In this document: in pieces, positions 1 to 9,751 of the stretch
Numbering within the stretch: the stretch's first letter is position 1
How the letters are laid out: the number at the start of each line of letters is the position of its first letter
Origin: an uncultured Prevotellaceae bacterium
Lineage (GTDB): Bacteria > Bacteroidota > Bacteroidia > Bacteroidales > Bacteroidaceae
NCBI GenBank assembly: GCA_947166155.1
Contig: CAMVDC010000006.1
Coordinates: forward strand, 1 to 42,218
Direction of reading: 5' to 3'
Length of the DNA stretch: 42,218 bases
Translations under genes and position numbers: made by a program
The notes under the pieces: model-generated
Databases searched by the model: none
Told to the model about the DNA's origin: nothing
Seen by the model: the letters and a program-made list of their open reading frames with translations, nothing else

Positions 1-171
1 AATTACACATTGGGTATTCAGGAGCAAATCATATTCCCTGAGATTAATATTGATCAGGTAGATAAGATTATGGGTATGAATATCACATTCGTAACCTCAG
101 CTAAGACTGACGAAGAGGGCTATGCTCTTTTGAAAGCATTTGGATTACCATTTAAAGACGCAAATAAATAA
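1..171 (+). CDS. rplE: 50S ribosomal protein L5, C-terminal part (truncated by window edge)
   Basis: Frame 1 reads [15 protein letters not shown]...[15 protein letters not shown], typical of the L5 C-terminus, immediately upstream of rpsN. Confidence 0.93.
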   Translation, partial: NYTLGIQEQIIFPEINIDQVDKIMGMNITFVTSAKTDEEGYALLKAFGLPFKDANK

Positions 172-173
172 TT

Positions 174-473
174 ATGGCAAAAGAATCAATGAAAGCACGC
201 GAGGTAAGACGTGCTAAGTTAGTTGCTAAGTATGCTGCAAAACGTGCGGCTTTGAAGAAGATCGTTGCTACTGGTGAACCAATGGAGGCATATGAGGCTG
301 CACGTAAGTTGCAGTCGATTCCAGCAAATGCAAATCCAATTCGTTTACACAACCGTTGCAAGATCACTGGCCGTCCAAGAGGATATATCCGTCAGTTCGG
401 AATCTCACGTATTCAGTTCCGTGAGATGGCCTCTGCCGGACTTATTCCCGGAGTAAAGAAGGCTAGCTGGTAA
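174..473 (+). CDS. rpsN: 30S ribosomal protein S14
   Basis: 99 aa; ...[40 protein letters not shown] is the S14 signature; operon position. Confidence 0.97.
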   Translation: MAKESMKAREVRRAKLVAKYAAKRAALKKIVATGEPMEAYEAARKLQSIPANANPIRLHNRCKITGRPRGYIRQFGISRIQFREMASAGLIPGVKKASW

Positions 474-526
474 GAAGAGTTTATTAATTAAATATTGTCG
501 GGGAGTCCCGATTAATTTAAGTTATT

Positions 527-922
527 ATGACAGATCCAATAGCAGATTATCTAACGAGACTGAGAAATGCAATCACGGCTAAACATAAGGTCGTTGAGAT
601 TCCAGCCTCAAACTTGAAAAAAGAAATCACAAAGATTCTTTTTGACAAAGGGTATGTGCTTAATTACAAGTTTCTTGATGACGGCCCACAGGGTACAATT
701 AAGATAGCTCTTAAGTACGATGCCGAAACAAAGACAAGCGCAATTCAGTGCTTGAAACGTGTGTCACGTCCAGGTCTTCGTAAGTATACTGGATATAAAG
801 ACATGCCGAGTGTAATAAACGGATTAGGTATTGCAATAATATCTACATCTCAAGGTGTAATGACAGACAAGGAAGCTTCGCAACTGAAAATTGGTGGCGA
901 GGTGCTTTGCTATGTCTATTAA
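527..922 (+). CDS. rpsH: 30S ribosomal protein S8
   Basis: MTDPIADYLTRLRNA...; operon position. Confidence 0.97.
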   Translation: MTDPIADYLTRLRNAITAKHKVVEIPASNLKKEITKILFDKGYVLNYKFLDDGPQGTIKIALKYDAETKTSAIQCLKRVSRPGLRKYTGYKDMPSVINGLGIAIISTSQGVMTDKEASQLKIGGEVLCYVY

Positions 923-940
923 TTTTGTGGAGGATATATA

Positions 941-1510
941 ATGTCTAGAATTGGTAAGTTACCTATTAGTATTCCTGCAGGAGTGACAGTCACTCATAAG
1001 GATGACATTGTAACGGTTAAGGGCCCCAAGGGTGAGCTCTCTCAGTATGTAAATCCTGCAATTAAAGTTGCAATAGAGGATGGACATGTGACACTTGAAG
1101 AGAACACAGAGCTGATGGCTGACAATACAAAGCAGCGCCATGCATATCACGGATTATATCGCGCGTTACTTAATAATATGGTTGTCGGCGTTTCTGAGGG
1201 TTATAAGAAGACACTTCAATTAGTTGGTGTGGGCTATCGTGTTTCAAATACAGGAAATGTTTTGGAATTCGCACTCGGCTATTCACACTCGATATTGTTC
1301 GCCCTTCCTAAGGAAATAAAGGTTGAAACGAAATCTGAGAGAAACCAAGATCCTCTGATTATGCTTGAGTCATGCGACAAGCAGTTGCTTGGTCAGGTAT
1401 GTGCTAAGATTCGCTCTTTGCGTAAGCCAGAGCCTTACAAGGGCAAGGGTATCCGCTTCCAGGGCGAAGTTGTAAGAAGAAAGTCAGGAAAGTCAGCAAG
1501 TGCTAAATAA
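941..1510 (+). CDS. rplF: 50S ribosomal protein L6
   Basis: MSRIGKLPISIPAGV...KPEPYKGKGIRF. Confidence 0.97.
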   Translation: MSRIGKLPISIPAGVTVTHKDDIVTVKGPKGELSQYVNPAIKVAIEDGHVTLEENTELMADNTKQRHAYHGLYRALLNNMVVGVSEGYKKTLQLVGVGYRVSNTGNVLEFALGYSHSILFALPKEIKVETKSERNQDPLIMLESCDKQLLGQVCAKIRSLRKPEPYKGKGIRFQGEVVRRKSGKSASAK

Positions 1511-1527
1511 TTTAAAACTGTACAGAT

Positions 1528-1869
1528 ATGATAACAAAGATAGAAAGACGTATCAAGATTAAATATAGAGTACGTAATAAGGTTTCTGGTACTGCTGCAC
1601 GTCCTCGTATGTCTGTGTTCAGAAGTAACAAGCAGATTTACGTTCAGATCATAAATGATGAGGAGGCAAAGACTCTTGTTGCAGCTTCTTCATTAGGATT
1701 CGAGAAATGTAGTAAATGTGAACAAGCTGCCAAAGTTGGCGAACTGGTTGCGAAGAAAGCTATCGAGGCAGGCATAACCTCTGTAGTGTTTGACCGTAAC
1801 GGTTACTTGTATCATGGTAGAGTAAAGGAGGTAGCTGAGGCTGCCCGCAAAGCAGGACTTAAATTTTAA
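1528..1869 (+). CDS. rplR: 50S ribosomal protein L18
   Basis: [21 protein letters not shown]...[28 protein letters not shown]. Confidence 0.97.
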   Translation: MITKIERRIKIKYRVRNKVSGTAARPRMSVFRSNKQIYVQIINDEEAKTLVAASSLGFEKCSKCEQAAKVGELVAKKAIEAGITSVVFDRNGYLYHGRVKEVAEAARKAGLKF

Positions 1870-1877
1870 TTGAAATT

Positions 1878-2387
1878 ATGGTTAATAGAGTAAAAATAGG
1901 AAACGATGTCGAACTTAAGGACCGATTAGTAGCTATTAATCGTGTTACTAAGGTTACGAAAGGTGGTAGAACATTTACTTTTGCTGCCATAGTTGTTGTC
2001 GGAAACGAGAACGGAGTAATTGGATGCGGTCTTGGTAAGGCAGGTGAAGTTACTGCAGCAATAGCCAAAGGTGTAGAAGCTGCAAAGAAAAACCTGATGA
2101 AGGTGTCTATACTCAATGGTACAATACCTCACGAGGCATATGCTAAGTTTGGTGGAGCACGCGTTTTGATTATGCCAGCATCAGCCGGTACAGGAGTGGT
2201 TGCTGGTGGCGCTATGCGTGCCGTTCTTGAGAGTGTTGGCGTGACAGATATCCTTGCAAAGTCAAAGGGATCATCAAATCCTCACAACCTTGTAAAGGCA
2301 ACCATATCTGCTCTTGCCAGCATACGTGACCCAAAGACTGTAGCCCAGAATCGTGGTGTAAGTTTAACAAAAGTGTTTAGAGGATAA
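1878..2387 (+). CDS. rpsE: 30S ribosomal protein S5
   Basis: [31 protein letters not shown]...; operon position. Confidence 0.97.
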   Translation: MVNRVKIGNDVELKDRLVAINRVTKVTKGGRTFTFAAIVVVGNENGVIGCGLGKAGEVTAAIAKGVEAAKKNLMKVSILNGTIPHEAYAKFGGARVLIMPASAGTGVVAGGAMRAVLESVGVTDILAKSKGSSNPHNLVKATISALASIRDPKTVAQNRGVSLTKVFRG

Positions 2388-2398
2388 GGAGGAATCTC

Positions 2399-2575
2399 AT
2401 GGCAACGATTAAAATTAAGCAGATTAAGAGCCGCGCTAACCGTCCGTTGGATCAAAAGCGCACTTTAGATTCACTTGGACTTACCAAGATGAATAGTGTA
2501 GTGGAGCATGAAGATACTCCTTCCATAAGAGGTATGATCAGAAAAGTTCATCACCTTGTTGAGGTTGTAGACTAA
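2399..2575 (+). CDS. rpmD: 50S ribosomal protein L30 (58 aa, too short for the supplied ORF track)
   Basis: Read directly: ATG at 2399, MATIKIKQIKSRANRPLDQKRTLDSLGLTKMNSVVEHEDTPSIRGMIRKVHHLVEVVD*. Confidence 0.95.
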   Translation: MATIKIKQIKSRANRPLDQKRTLDSLGLTKMNSVVEHEDTPSIRGMIRKVHHLVEVVD

Positions 2576-2602
2576 AAGTAATCATTTCTAAAATTAAACA
2601 CA

Positions 2603-3049
2603 ATGGAATTACATAATTTAAAGCCAGCAGAAGGTTCAACGCACAATAGCAAGCGTGTTGGTCGTGGTTACGGTTCTGGAAAAGGTCGTACTTCAACTCG
2701 CGGTCATAAGGGTGCGAAGGCTAGGTCTGGTTACAAGAAGAAGATTGGATTCGAAGGAGGTCAGATGCCTCTCCAGCGTCGTGTTCCTAAGTTCGGATTC
2801 AAGAATATCAACCGTGTAGAGTATAAGGCAATTAATTTGTCTACACTTCAGAAGTTGGCCGACGAAAAGAACCTGAGCAAGATCGGTATTGCAGAATTGA
2901 TTGATGCCGGCTTTGTAAATTCGAAGCAACTCGTTAAGGTTCTTGCAAAGGGCGAACTCACCTCTAAATTAGAGGTTGAGGCACATGCATTCTCTCAGAA
3001 GGCAGAAGCTATTATAACCGAAAAAGGTGGCAATGTTGTAAAACTCTAA
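2603..3049 (+). CDS. rplO: 50S ribosomal protein L15
   Basis: MELHNLKPAEGSTHNSKRVGRGYGSGKGRTSTRGHKGAKARSG. Confidence 0.97.
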   Translation: MELHNLKPAEGSTHNSKRVGRGYGSGKGRTSTRGHKGAKARSGYKKKIGFEGGQMPLQRRVPKFGFKNINRVEYKAINLSTLQKLADEKNLSKIGIAELIDAGFVNSKQLVKVLAKGELTSKLEVEAHAFSQKAEAIITEKGGNVVKL

Positions 3050-3054
3050 TCACA

Positions 3055-4443
3055 ATGGGAAAAGCAATAGATAAACTTAGAAATAACAAGTTTGTTAAGA
3101 CGATATCAAACATATTCAAGATCGAAGACTTGCGTACTCGTATCTTGATTACCTTAGCGTTTGTGGCAGTATATCGTTTCGGCTCGTATGTAGTGCTTCC
3201 TGGCATTGATACTCAGGCCTTGGCGAGTTTACATGAGCAAACCACCGGTGGTCTGATGTCTTTGCTTGATATGTTCTCTGGTGGTGCTTTCTCCAAAGCG
3301 TCAATCTTTGCTCTCGGAATCATGCCATACATCTCTGCATCAATTGTAATGCAGTTGCTTGGTCTGGCTGTTCCGTATTTCCAGAAGATGCAGCGCGAAG
3401 GTGAGAGTGGAAGGCGTAAGATGAACCAGTATACCCGCTATCTTACAATAGCAATTCTGTTGGTTCAGGGTCCTTCATTCCTCTTCAATCTGGAGAGAAT
3501 CACCCAAGGAACAGCTCTTTATTCTAGTCTTCAGGCAAGTGGTGGATGGACTTGGTTCTATATCTATTCTACCATCATTCTTGCAGCAGGCAGTATGTTT
3601 ATCCTGTGGTTAGGTGAGAGAATTACAGATAAGGGTATCGGACAGGGTGTGTCTTTGATAATCATGATTGGTATCATCGCACGTTTCCCAGAAGCCATCA
3701 AGCAAGAGTTTTTAACAAGTCTTGATTCGATGAATTCTGGTGGCCTTATAGGATTCCTTGTTGAGATTGTAGTCCTGCTCGTCGTAATTGCTGCAGCTAT
3801 TTTGCTTGTTCAGGGAGTTCGTAGGGTTCCGGTACAGTATGCAAAGCGTGTCGTTGGAAACCGTCAGTATGGTGGCGCACGCCAGTATATACCTCTGAAG
3901 CCTTATGCTGCCAACGTGATGCCTATCATTTTTGCTCAGGCAATCATGTTCATACCTCTTACCTTGATTGATTTCATGGGGGTTCAGCAGAATACAGTCA
4001 CTGCACAGTTGGTAGACCATACGAGCGCATTGTATAATGTTATCTTAGCCGTATTGATTATTGTATTTACATATTTGTATACTGCAATAACAATTAATCC
4101 GACCCAGATGGCAGAGGATATGAAGCGCAATAATGGTTTCATCCCGGGAGTAAAGCCTGGCAAGAACACCGCAGAATATTTAGATCGTATTATGTCTCGT
4201 ATCACCCTGCCGGGCTCTTTGTTCCTTGCATTCATAGCCATTATGCCTGCATTTGCCAGCTTGTTTGGTGTTCAGCAGTCATTTGCCCAGTTCTTTGGTG
4301 GTACATCATTGCTGATTCTCGTTGGTGTGGTACTTGATACCCTTCAGCATATCGAGAGTCATCTGCTTATGAGACATTATGATGGTCTGCTTGAAACTGG
4401 ACGCATCCGTGGTGCTCACGCAAATATTGGTGGCGCATATTAA
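3055..4443 (+). CDS. secY: Preprotein translocase subunit SecY
   Basis: 462 aa, multiple TM helices; LRTRILITLAFVAVYRFGSYVVLPGID, GIGQGVSLIIMIGI. Confidence 0.97.
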   Translation: MGKAIDKLRNNKFVKTISNIFKIEDLRTRILITLAFVAVYRFGSYVVLPGIDTQALASLHEQTTGGLMSLLDMFSGGAFSKASIFALGIMPYISASIVMQLLGLAVPYFQKMQREGESGRRKMNQYTRYLTIAILLVQGPSFLFNLERITQGTALYSSLQASGGWTWFYIYSTIILAAGSMFILWLGERITDKGIGQGVSLIIMIGIIARFPEAIKQEFLTSLDSMNSGGLIGFLVEIVVLLVVIAAAILLVQGVRRVPVQYAKRVVGNRQYGGARQYIPLKPYAANVMPIIFAQAIMFIPLTLIDFMGVQQNTVTAQLVDHTSALYNVILAVLIIVFTYLYTAITINPTQMAEDMKRNNGFIPGVKPGKNTAEYLDRIMSRITLPGSLFLAFIAIMPAFASLFGVQQSFAQFFGGTSLLILVGVVLDTLQHIESHLLMRHYDGLLETGRIRGAHANIGGAY

Positions 4444-4452
4444 GATGTTAGG

Positions 4453-5247
4453 ATGGTCTATCTGAAAACAGATGATGAGGTAGAACTTCTGCGAGAGGCG
4501 AACCTTTTAGTTGGTAAGACTCTCGCAGAGTTGGCCAAGATTATACACCCTGGTGTTACAACTCGCCAGTTGGATGTCTTAGCGGAGACATTCATTCGCG
4601 ATCATGGTGCAGTACCAACTTTCAAGGGCTTTCCTAATCCATACGGTGGCCCGTTCCCTGCAAGTGTATGCACATCAGTTAACAGCCAGGTAGTTCATGG
4701 AATTCCGAATGATGTACCACTTGAGGAAGGAGATATTGTATCAGTTGATTGTGGCACATTACTCAATGGATATTGCGGAGATTCATGTTATACATTTGCT
4801 GTTGGTGAAATATCAGCCGAAGCAAAAGCGTTGCTGCAAACGACAAAGGAGGCTCTTTACAAAGGTATTGAGCAGGCAGTTGTCGGGCATCGCTTAGGAG
4901 ATATTTCTTATGCAGTTCAGGCTCATTGTGAGTCCCATGGATATGGAGTCGTACGTGAGTTTGTAGGGCATGGTATCGGCAAGGAAATGCATGAAGATCC
5001 TCAAGTACCGAACTATGGTAAACGTGGTAACGGCATGATGCTGAAGAATGGACTTTGCATAGCGATTGAGCCGATGATAACTCAAGGCACACGTGAAGTT
5101 TATCTTCAACCCGACAAGTGGGGCATCGTGACGCGCGATGGGCTTTTGGCGGCACATTTCGAACATTCGGTATGTGTGCGTAATGGTAAGGCCGACATCT
5201 TATCATCATTTGATGAGATAGAACGAGTAATTCAAACTAATAATTAA
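4453..5247 (+). CDS. map: Methionine aminopeptidase type I
   Basis: FPNPYGGPFPASVCTSVNSQVVHGIPND...GHGIGKEMHEDPQVPNYG; metal-ligand motifs present. Confidence 0.96.
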   Translation: MVYLKTDDEVELLREANLLVGKTLAELAKIIHPGVTTRQLDVLAETFIRDHGAVPTFKGFPNPYGGPFPASVCTSVNSQVVHGIPNDVPLEEGDIVSVDCGTLLNGYCGDSCYTFAVGEISAEAKALLQTTKEALYKGIEQAVVGHRLGDISYAVQAHCESHGYGVVREFVGHGIGKEMHEDPQVPNYGKRGNGMMLKNGLCIAIEPMITQGTREVYLQPDKWGIVTRDGLLAAHFEHSVCVRNGKADILSSFDEIERVIQTNN

Positions 5248-5250
5248 AAT

Positions 5251-5469
5251 ATGGCTAAACAGTCAGCAATAGAGCAAGATGGTACGATTGTCGAGGCATT
5301 GTCGAATGCAATGTTTCGTGTTGAACTAGAAAATGGTCATGAGATTATCGCCCATATATCAGGCAAGATGCGTATGCATTACATCAAGATACTGCCTGGC
5401 GATAAGATCCGGGTCGAGATGTCTCCTTATGACCTTTCTAAGGGAAGAATAGTATTTAGATATAAATAA
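5251..5469 (+). CDS. infA: Translation initiation factor IF-1
   Basis: [41 protein letters not shown]... Confidence 0.97.
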   Translation: MAKQSAIEQDGTIVEALSNAMFRVELENGHEIIAHISGKMRMHYIKILPGDKIRVEMSPYDLSKGRIVFRYK

Positions 5470-5480
5470 GCGCAATATAT

Positions 5481-5597
5481 ATGAAAACAAAAGCATCTCT
5501 CAAGAAACGCACTCCTGATTGTGTCATCGTACGACGCAAGGGACGTTTATTCGTAATTAATAAGAAGAATCCTAAGTACAAGATGCGTCAAGGATGA
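5481..5597 (+). CDS. rpmJ: 50S ribosomal protein L36 (38 aa, missing from ORF track)
   Basis: Read directly: [38 protein letters not shown]; one Cys only, so the zinc-less form. Confidence 0.95.
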   Translation: MKTKASLKKRTPDCVIVRRKGRLFVINKKNPKYKMRQG

Positions 5598-5628
5598 TTC
5601 TGTTGTTTGCAAATAAATTAATATCAAT

Positions 5629-6009
5629 ATGGCAATAAGAATTGTTGGTGTAGACCTCCCTCAGAATAAGAGAGGAGAAATTGCGTTAACATACATCTAT
5701 GGTATTGGACGCAGCAGCTCAGCTAAGATATTGGAAAAAGCTGGCGTAGACAAGGATTTGAAAGTAAAGGATTGGACCGATGACCAAGCCTCCAAAATCC
5801 GTGAAATCATTGGTGCTGACTATAAGGTTGAAGGTGATCTCCGTTCCGAGATTCAGCTTAACATCAAGCGATTGATGGACATTGGTTGCTACCGTGGTAT
5901 CCGTCATCGTATTGGTCTTCCTGTTCGTGGTCAGAGTACAAAGAACAATGCCCGTACTCGTAAGGGTAAGAAGAAGACTGTTGCAAACAAGAAAAAAGCT
6001 ACTAAATAA
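5629..6009 (+). CDS. rpsM: 30S ribosomal protein S13
   Basis: [31 protein letters not shown]...[22 protein letters not shown]. Confidence 0.97.
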   Translation: MAIRIVGVDLPQNKRGEIALTYIYGIGRSSSAKILEKAGVDKDLKVKDWTDDQASKIREIIGADYKVEGDLRSEIQLNIKRLMDIGCYRGIRHRIGLPVRGQSTKNNARTRKGKKKTVANKKKATK

Positions 6010-6018
6010 TAATCAAGT

Positions 6019-6408
6019 ATGGCAAAGAAAACAACATCTGCTAAGAAGAGGAATGTCAAGGTTGGTGCTCAGGGACAGCTTCATGTTCACTCATCGTTCA
6101 ACAACATTATTGTTACCTTGGCAAATAGTGAAGGTCAGGTCATATCTTGGTCTTCAGCAGGTAAGATGGGCTTCCGTGGATCAAAGAAGAACACTCCTTA
6201 TGCTGCCCAGATGGCGGCTCAGGATTGTGCCAAAGTGGCCTACGATCTTGGTTTGAGAAAGGTCGTTGCTTATGTAAAAGGTCCGGGCAATGGTCGTGAA
6301 TCTGCTATTCGTGGTGTGTACGGTGCCGGTATTGAGGTGACAGAGATTGTTGATGTCACTCCACTGCCACACAACGGTTGCCGTCCTCCAAAGAGAAGAA
6401 GAGTTTAA
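6019..6408 (+). CDS. rpsK: 30S ribosomal protein S11
   Basis: [43 protein letters not shown]...[12 protein letters not shown]. Confidence 0.97.
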   Translation: MAKKTTSAKKRNVKVGAQGQLHVHSSFNNIIVTLANSEGQVISWSSAGKMGFRGSKKNTPYAAQMAAQDCAKVAYDLGLRKVVAYVKGPGNGRESAIRGVYGAGIEVTEIVDVTPLPHNGCRPPKRRRV

Positions 6409-6426
6409 TTAAAGTTAATAGCATTT

Positions 6427-6499
6427 AGCCAAAGTATATTTTTAGACGGCATCATTTCCTTTCTGCCGTTGCGGCTGCATACTTGGCTTTTGCGCAAAA
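6427..6499 (+). promoter_or_regulatory. Candidate structured leader upstream of rpsD (possible S4 autoregulatory RNA)
   Basis: Nested inverted repeats in the rpsK-rpsD gap: AGCCAAAGTAT (6427-6437) / ATACTTGGCT (6479-6488, one bulge), inner ACGGCA (6446-6451) / TGCCGT (6464-6469), then palindrome TTTTGCGCAAAA (6488-6499). Confidence 0.45.
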
Positions 6500-6514
6500 C
6501 ATTATAGAATTGAT

Positions 6515-7120
6515 ATGGCAAGATATATTGGCCCAAAATCAAGAATTTCTCGTCGTTTCGGTGAGGCAATATATGGACCAGATAAGGTTCTTTCCAAAAG
6601 AAACTACCCAGCTGGTCAGCATGGAAACAATCGTCGCAAGAAGACCTCTGAATATGGTCTGATGCTTGCAGAAAAACAGAAGGCGAAATACACTTATGGA
6701 GTGTTGGAGCGTCAGTTCCGCAACCTGTTTGAAAAGGCAGCTTCTTCTGATGGCGTTACTGGTGAGGTTCTTCTCCAGTCGCTTGAAGCACGTCTCGACA
6801 ACGTAGTATATCGTCTGGGTATAGCCCCTACACGTGCAGCTGCTCGTCAGTTGGTATCCCACAAACACATCACAGTTGACGGTCAGGTGGTCAACATACC
6901 ATCTTATTCGGTAAAGCCTGGTCAGCTGGTTGCAGTTCGTGAAAAGGCAAAGTCTCTTGAAGTCATTGCATCGTCGTTGGCTGGTTTCAACCACAGCAAA
7001 TATCCTTGGATAGAGTGGAACGAAGAGGCCAAGGGTGGTAAGTTGTTACACTTGCCCGAGCGTGCAGACATTCCTGAGAATATTAAGGAGCAGATGATAG
7101 TCGAGTTGTACTCTAAATAA
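6515..7120 (+). CDS. rpsD: 30S ribosomal protein S4
   Basis: [21 protein letters not shown]...[42 protein letters not shown]. Confidence 0.97.
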   Translation: MARYIGPKSRISRRFGEAIYGPDKVLSKRNYPAGQHGNNRRKKTSEYGLMLAEKQKAKYTYGVLERQFRNLFEKAASSDGVTGEVLLQSLEARLDNVVYRLGIAPTRAAARQLVSHKHITVDGQVVNIPSYSVKPGQLVAVREKAKSLEVIASSLAGFNHSKYPWIEWNEEAKGGKLLHLPERADIPENIKEQMIVELYSK

Positions 7121-7129
7121 ACATTAACA

Positions 7130-8122
7130 ATGGCGGTATTAGCATTTCAAAAACCTGAAAAAGTAATAATGTTGGAATCCGACGACAAGTACGGAAAGTT
7201 TGAATTCCGTCCTTTGGAACCTGGGTTCGGAATTACTATTGGTAATTCACTTCGTCGCATTCTTCTTTCCTCTCTTGAGGGCTATGCAATCAATACGATT
7301 CGCATAGCTGGTGTCGAGCATGAGTTTGCCACGGTGCCAGGGGTTAAGGAGGACGTTACCAACATTATCTTGAACCTTAAGAAGGTGAGGTTCAAGCAAA
7401 TCGTCGATAGCGTGGAGTCGGAAAAGGTCTCCATCGTCATCGAGAATTCCACTGAGTTCAAAGCTGGTGATATCACGAAATATCTCAACGGATTTGGAGT
7501 GTTAAATCCTGAATTGGTTATTTGTCATTTAGATCAGCAAGCAACGCTTGAAATTGAACTCAATATCAACAAGGGACGTGGTTATGTTCCATCTGATGAG
7601 AACCGTGTCTATTGCAAGGAAATCAACGAACTTGCTATAGACTCAACCTATACCCCCATACGTAATGTCAAGTTCTTGGTAGAGCCTTATCGTGTGCAGC
7701 AGAAGACCGACTATGATAAGTTGGTACTCGAAATCACGACCGACGGCTCGATTCATCCGAAGGATGCCCTTCGTGAGGCAGCCAAGATTCTGATTTATCA
7801 CTTCATGCTCTTCTCCGACGATAAGATTACGCTTGATAATGCTGATCTTGACGGAAATGAAGAGTTTGATGAAGAGATATTGCGTATGCGCCAGTTGCTC
7901 AAGACAAAACTTACCGACATGAACCTGTCAGTCCGTGCCCTAAACTGTCTGAAAGCTGCCAATGTATCAACATTGGGCGAGCTGGTGAGATACCAGAAGA
8001 GCGAGTTGCTTAAGTTCCGCAACTTTGGTAAGAAATCACTTACAGAGCTCGATGAACTGCTCGAAAAGCATGGACTTACATTCGGGACCGACACTTCAAA
8101 GTATAAACTGGATAAAGATTAA
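7130..8122 (+). CDS. rpoA: DNA-directed RNA polymerase subunit alpha
   Basis: [37 protein letters not shown]...[21 protein letters not shown]. Confidence 0.97.
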   Translation: MAVLAFQKPEKVIMLESDDKYGKFEFRPLEPGFGITIGNSLRRILLSSLEGYAINTIRIAGVEHEFATVPGVKEDVTNIILNLKKVRFKQIVDSVESEKVSIVIENSTEFKAGDITKYLNGFGVLNPELVICHLDQQATLEIELNINKGRGYVPSDENRVYCKEINELAIDSTYTPIRNVKFLVEPYRVQQKTDYDKLVLEITTDGSIHPKDALREAAKILIYHFMLFSDDKITLDNADLDGNEEFDEEILRMRQLLKTKLTDMNLSVRALNCLKAANVSTLGELVRYQKSELLKFRNFGKKSLTELDELLEKHGLTFGTDTSKYKLDKD

Positions 8123-8128
8123 TCAACG

Positions 8129-8641
8129 ATGAGACACAATAAGAAATTCAATCATCTGAGTCGTACAGCTTCTCACAGAGCTGCAATGTTGTCCAACATG
8201 GCAACATCACTGATTATGCACAAGCGTATCACTACGACTTTGCAGAAGGCAAAGGCTCTCAGGGTGTATGTAGAGCCTCTGATAACAAAAGCAAAGGAAG
8301 ACACAACCGCATCTCGCCGTGTTGTTTTCAGCTATTTGCAGAACAAGTATGCCATTACCGAACTCTTTGGCACCGTGGCAACAAAGGTGGGCAACCGTCC
8401 TGGTGGCTATACACGTATTATCAAGTTGGGTAAGCGTGCATCAGACGATGCCGATATGGCATTCATCGAGTTGGTAGACTTCGATGAGAACATGGCTAAG
8501 ACTGAGAAGAAGGCAACTCGCACTCGCCGCTCGCGCAAGTCTGCTCCAAAGGCAGAGGCTCCAAAGGCAGAGGTTGCTGAAGAGGCTACAGTCGAGGCTC
8601 CTGCCGAAGAGGCTCCAGCAACTGAAGCTGCTGCAGAATAA
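8129..8641 (+). CDS. rplQ: 50S ribosomal protein L17 with Lys/Ala/Glu-rich C-terminal tail
   Basis: [45 protein letters not shown]...; tail [33 protein letters not shown]. Confidence 0.96.
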   Translation: MRHNKKFNHLSRTASHRAAMLSNMATSLIMHKRITTTLQKAKALRVYVEPLITKAKEDTTASRRVVFSYLQNKYAITELFGTVATKVGNRPGGYTRIIKLGKRASDDADMAFIELVDFDENMAKTEKKATRTRRSRKSAPKAEAPKAEVAEEATVEAPAEEAPATEAAAE

Positions 8642-8684
8642 TGAATCCGTGATGGTGGTTGCTCACCATCGACTGATACTAATC

Positions 8685-8720
8685 AACTGCGTTTCCATAG
8701 GATGGGAGCGCAGTTTTTTA
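8685..8720 (+). terminator. Intrinsic terminator of the ribosomal operon
   Basis: AACTGCG (8685-8691) / CGCAGTT (8709-8715) followed by a T run; preceded by a second hairpin GATGGTG-gttgct-CACCATC (8651-8670). Confidence 0.75.
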
Positions 8721-8723
8721 TTT

Positions 8724-8836
8724 ATGTGTTGTGTGTGCTTTTTTTATGTGTTTTGAGTTTATTCTTCATGTATTGTGTGTCCATTTCTTCATGTGTTTTG
8801 CGTCTTTTTCTTCATGTGTTGTGTGTTTTCTATTAA
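8724..8836. repeat. Degenerate T/G-rich array, 5 units, period 22-23 bp
   Basis: ATGTgTTgTGTGT-like units start at 8724, 8746, 8768, 8791 and 8814 (spacings 22, 22, 23, 23). Confidence 0.7.
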
Positions 8837-8885
8837 TTGCGGTCTGGTAAATACGTTGAATTATTTGATATGTAAAAATGTAGGG

Positions 8886-8939
8886 TCCTATAAGCCTTAT
8901 AAACCTTACATTCCCTAAATATCCTGCAAACCTTATCCA
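8886..8939. repeat. Short degenerate array of six 9-bp units
   Basis: TCCTATAAG/CCTTATAAA/CCTTACATT/CCCTAAATA/TCCTGCAAA/CCTTATCCA. Confidence 0.55.
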
Positions 8940-9100
8940 TTGGCAGAAGCCTGCCTATGTCGTAATCCCGAACAGAGCGAGAGGATATTATAAGTGCAAA
9001 GCATTTTACAAAAATAACGTAAGTTGCCTTGCAACTTTAAGATATGCTCTTACTCCTGCGTCGTAATCGATATGACAGAAGGGGGAGGTACTACAATATA

Positions 9101-9146
9101 GGGGAGGGTGCAGCAAACTTGTGAGTTATTGCAATTCACCCCTCCC
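9101..9146. other. Possible structured intergenic RNA or DNA element
   Basis: GGGGAGGGTG (9101-9110) pairs with CACCCCTCCC (9137-9146) with one bulge; nearby perfect hairpin AAGTTGC-ctt-GCAACTT at 9021-9037. Confidence 0.3.
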
Positions 9147-9274
9147 GAGGGTTCCCAATGGTTTTACCGGACAGCAATATTCTTTATTATCGGTGCTCGG
9201 AAAATATGATTAAGCATCTATGATCAACGGTTTCGGGTGCGATGCTCCTTATCAGTCTTTTCAGTGAAACTTAC

Positions 9275-9494
9275 ACAAGCAGACGTGCGGTTTCAAACAT
9301 GCTGGCATACGATTTCGAACATGCTAATTCGTGGTCTCGAACATGTGATTGCACTGTCTCGGACATGTGATTGCACTGTCTCGAACATGCTAATTCGTGG
9401 TCTTGATTTTGCGAGTGCGCACTCTCGGGCTTGCGAGTGCGCACTCTCGGGCCTGCGAGTGCGCAGTCTCGGGCATGCGAGTGCGCGGTCATTT
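9275..9494. repeat. Array 1: ten 22-bp units, non-coding
   Basis: Units at exact 22-bp steps: ACATGCTAATTCGTGGTCTCGA, ACATGTGATTGCACTGTCTCGG (x2 types), then GCNTGCGAGTGCGCACTCTCGG; terminates in ...GTGCGCGGTCATTTTT. Stop-free ORFs appear on both strands because of the repeat, not coding. Confidence 0.93.
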
Positions 9495-9690
9495 TTATGT
9501 GCGCGTGTGGACCATGATTTGTTAGAGTTGTATTGTGTGTGATACCACGAGTTTCGACGGGTCGTTTTTTTACTGTGTGGCGTTTCTAAAAAACTGCGCG
9601 ATTAATACTTTTTAAACTATTTTATATATAAAATAGGTCGTGTCGAGTGATTTTTTTGTTAAAAGTTATTATCATATCAAAAAAAATGCG

Positions 9691-9698
9691 TAAGTTTG
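9691..9698 (+). promoter_or_regulatory. Candidate Bacteroidetes -7 element (TAAGTTTG) upstream of the CotH/FAS1/SusCD locus
   Basis: Matches TAnnTTTG; no convincing -33 TTTG at 19-21 bp. Confidence 0.35.
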
Positions 9699-9751
9699 TA
9701 GCCGATTAGAATTACCTACGGTACCACAGGTTAAGAACAAAGAATTGATAA

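Noticed and set aside
9275-9494. CRISPR array
   Set aside because: Variable cores are only ~10 nt, several are repeated within the array, and no cas genes are present in the window.
9237-9542. 101-aa ORF and opposite-strand 73-aa ORF over array 1
   Set aside because: Both arise from the stop-free 22-bp repeat; the same repeat yields similar ASAHSRARECAL-like translations in several frames and on both strands at array 2.
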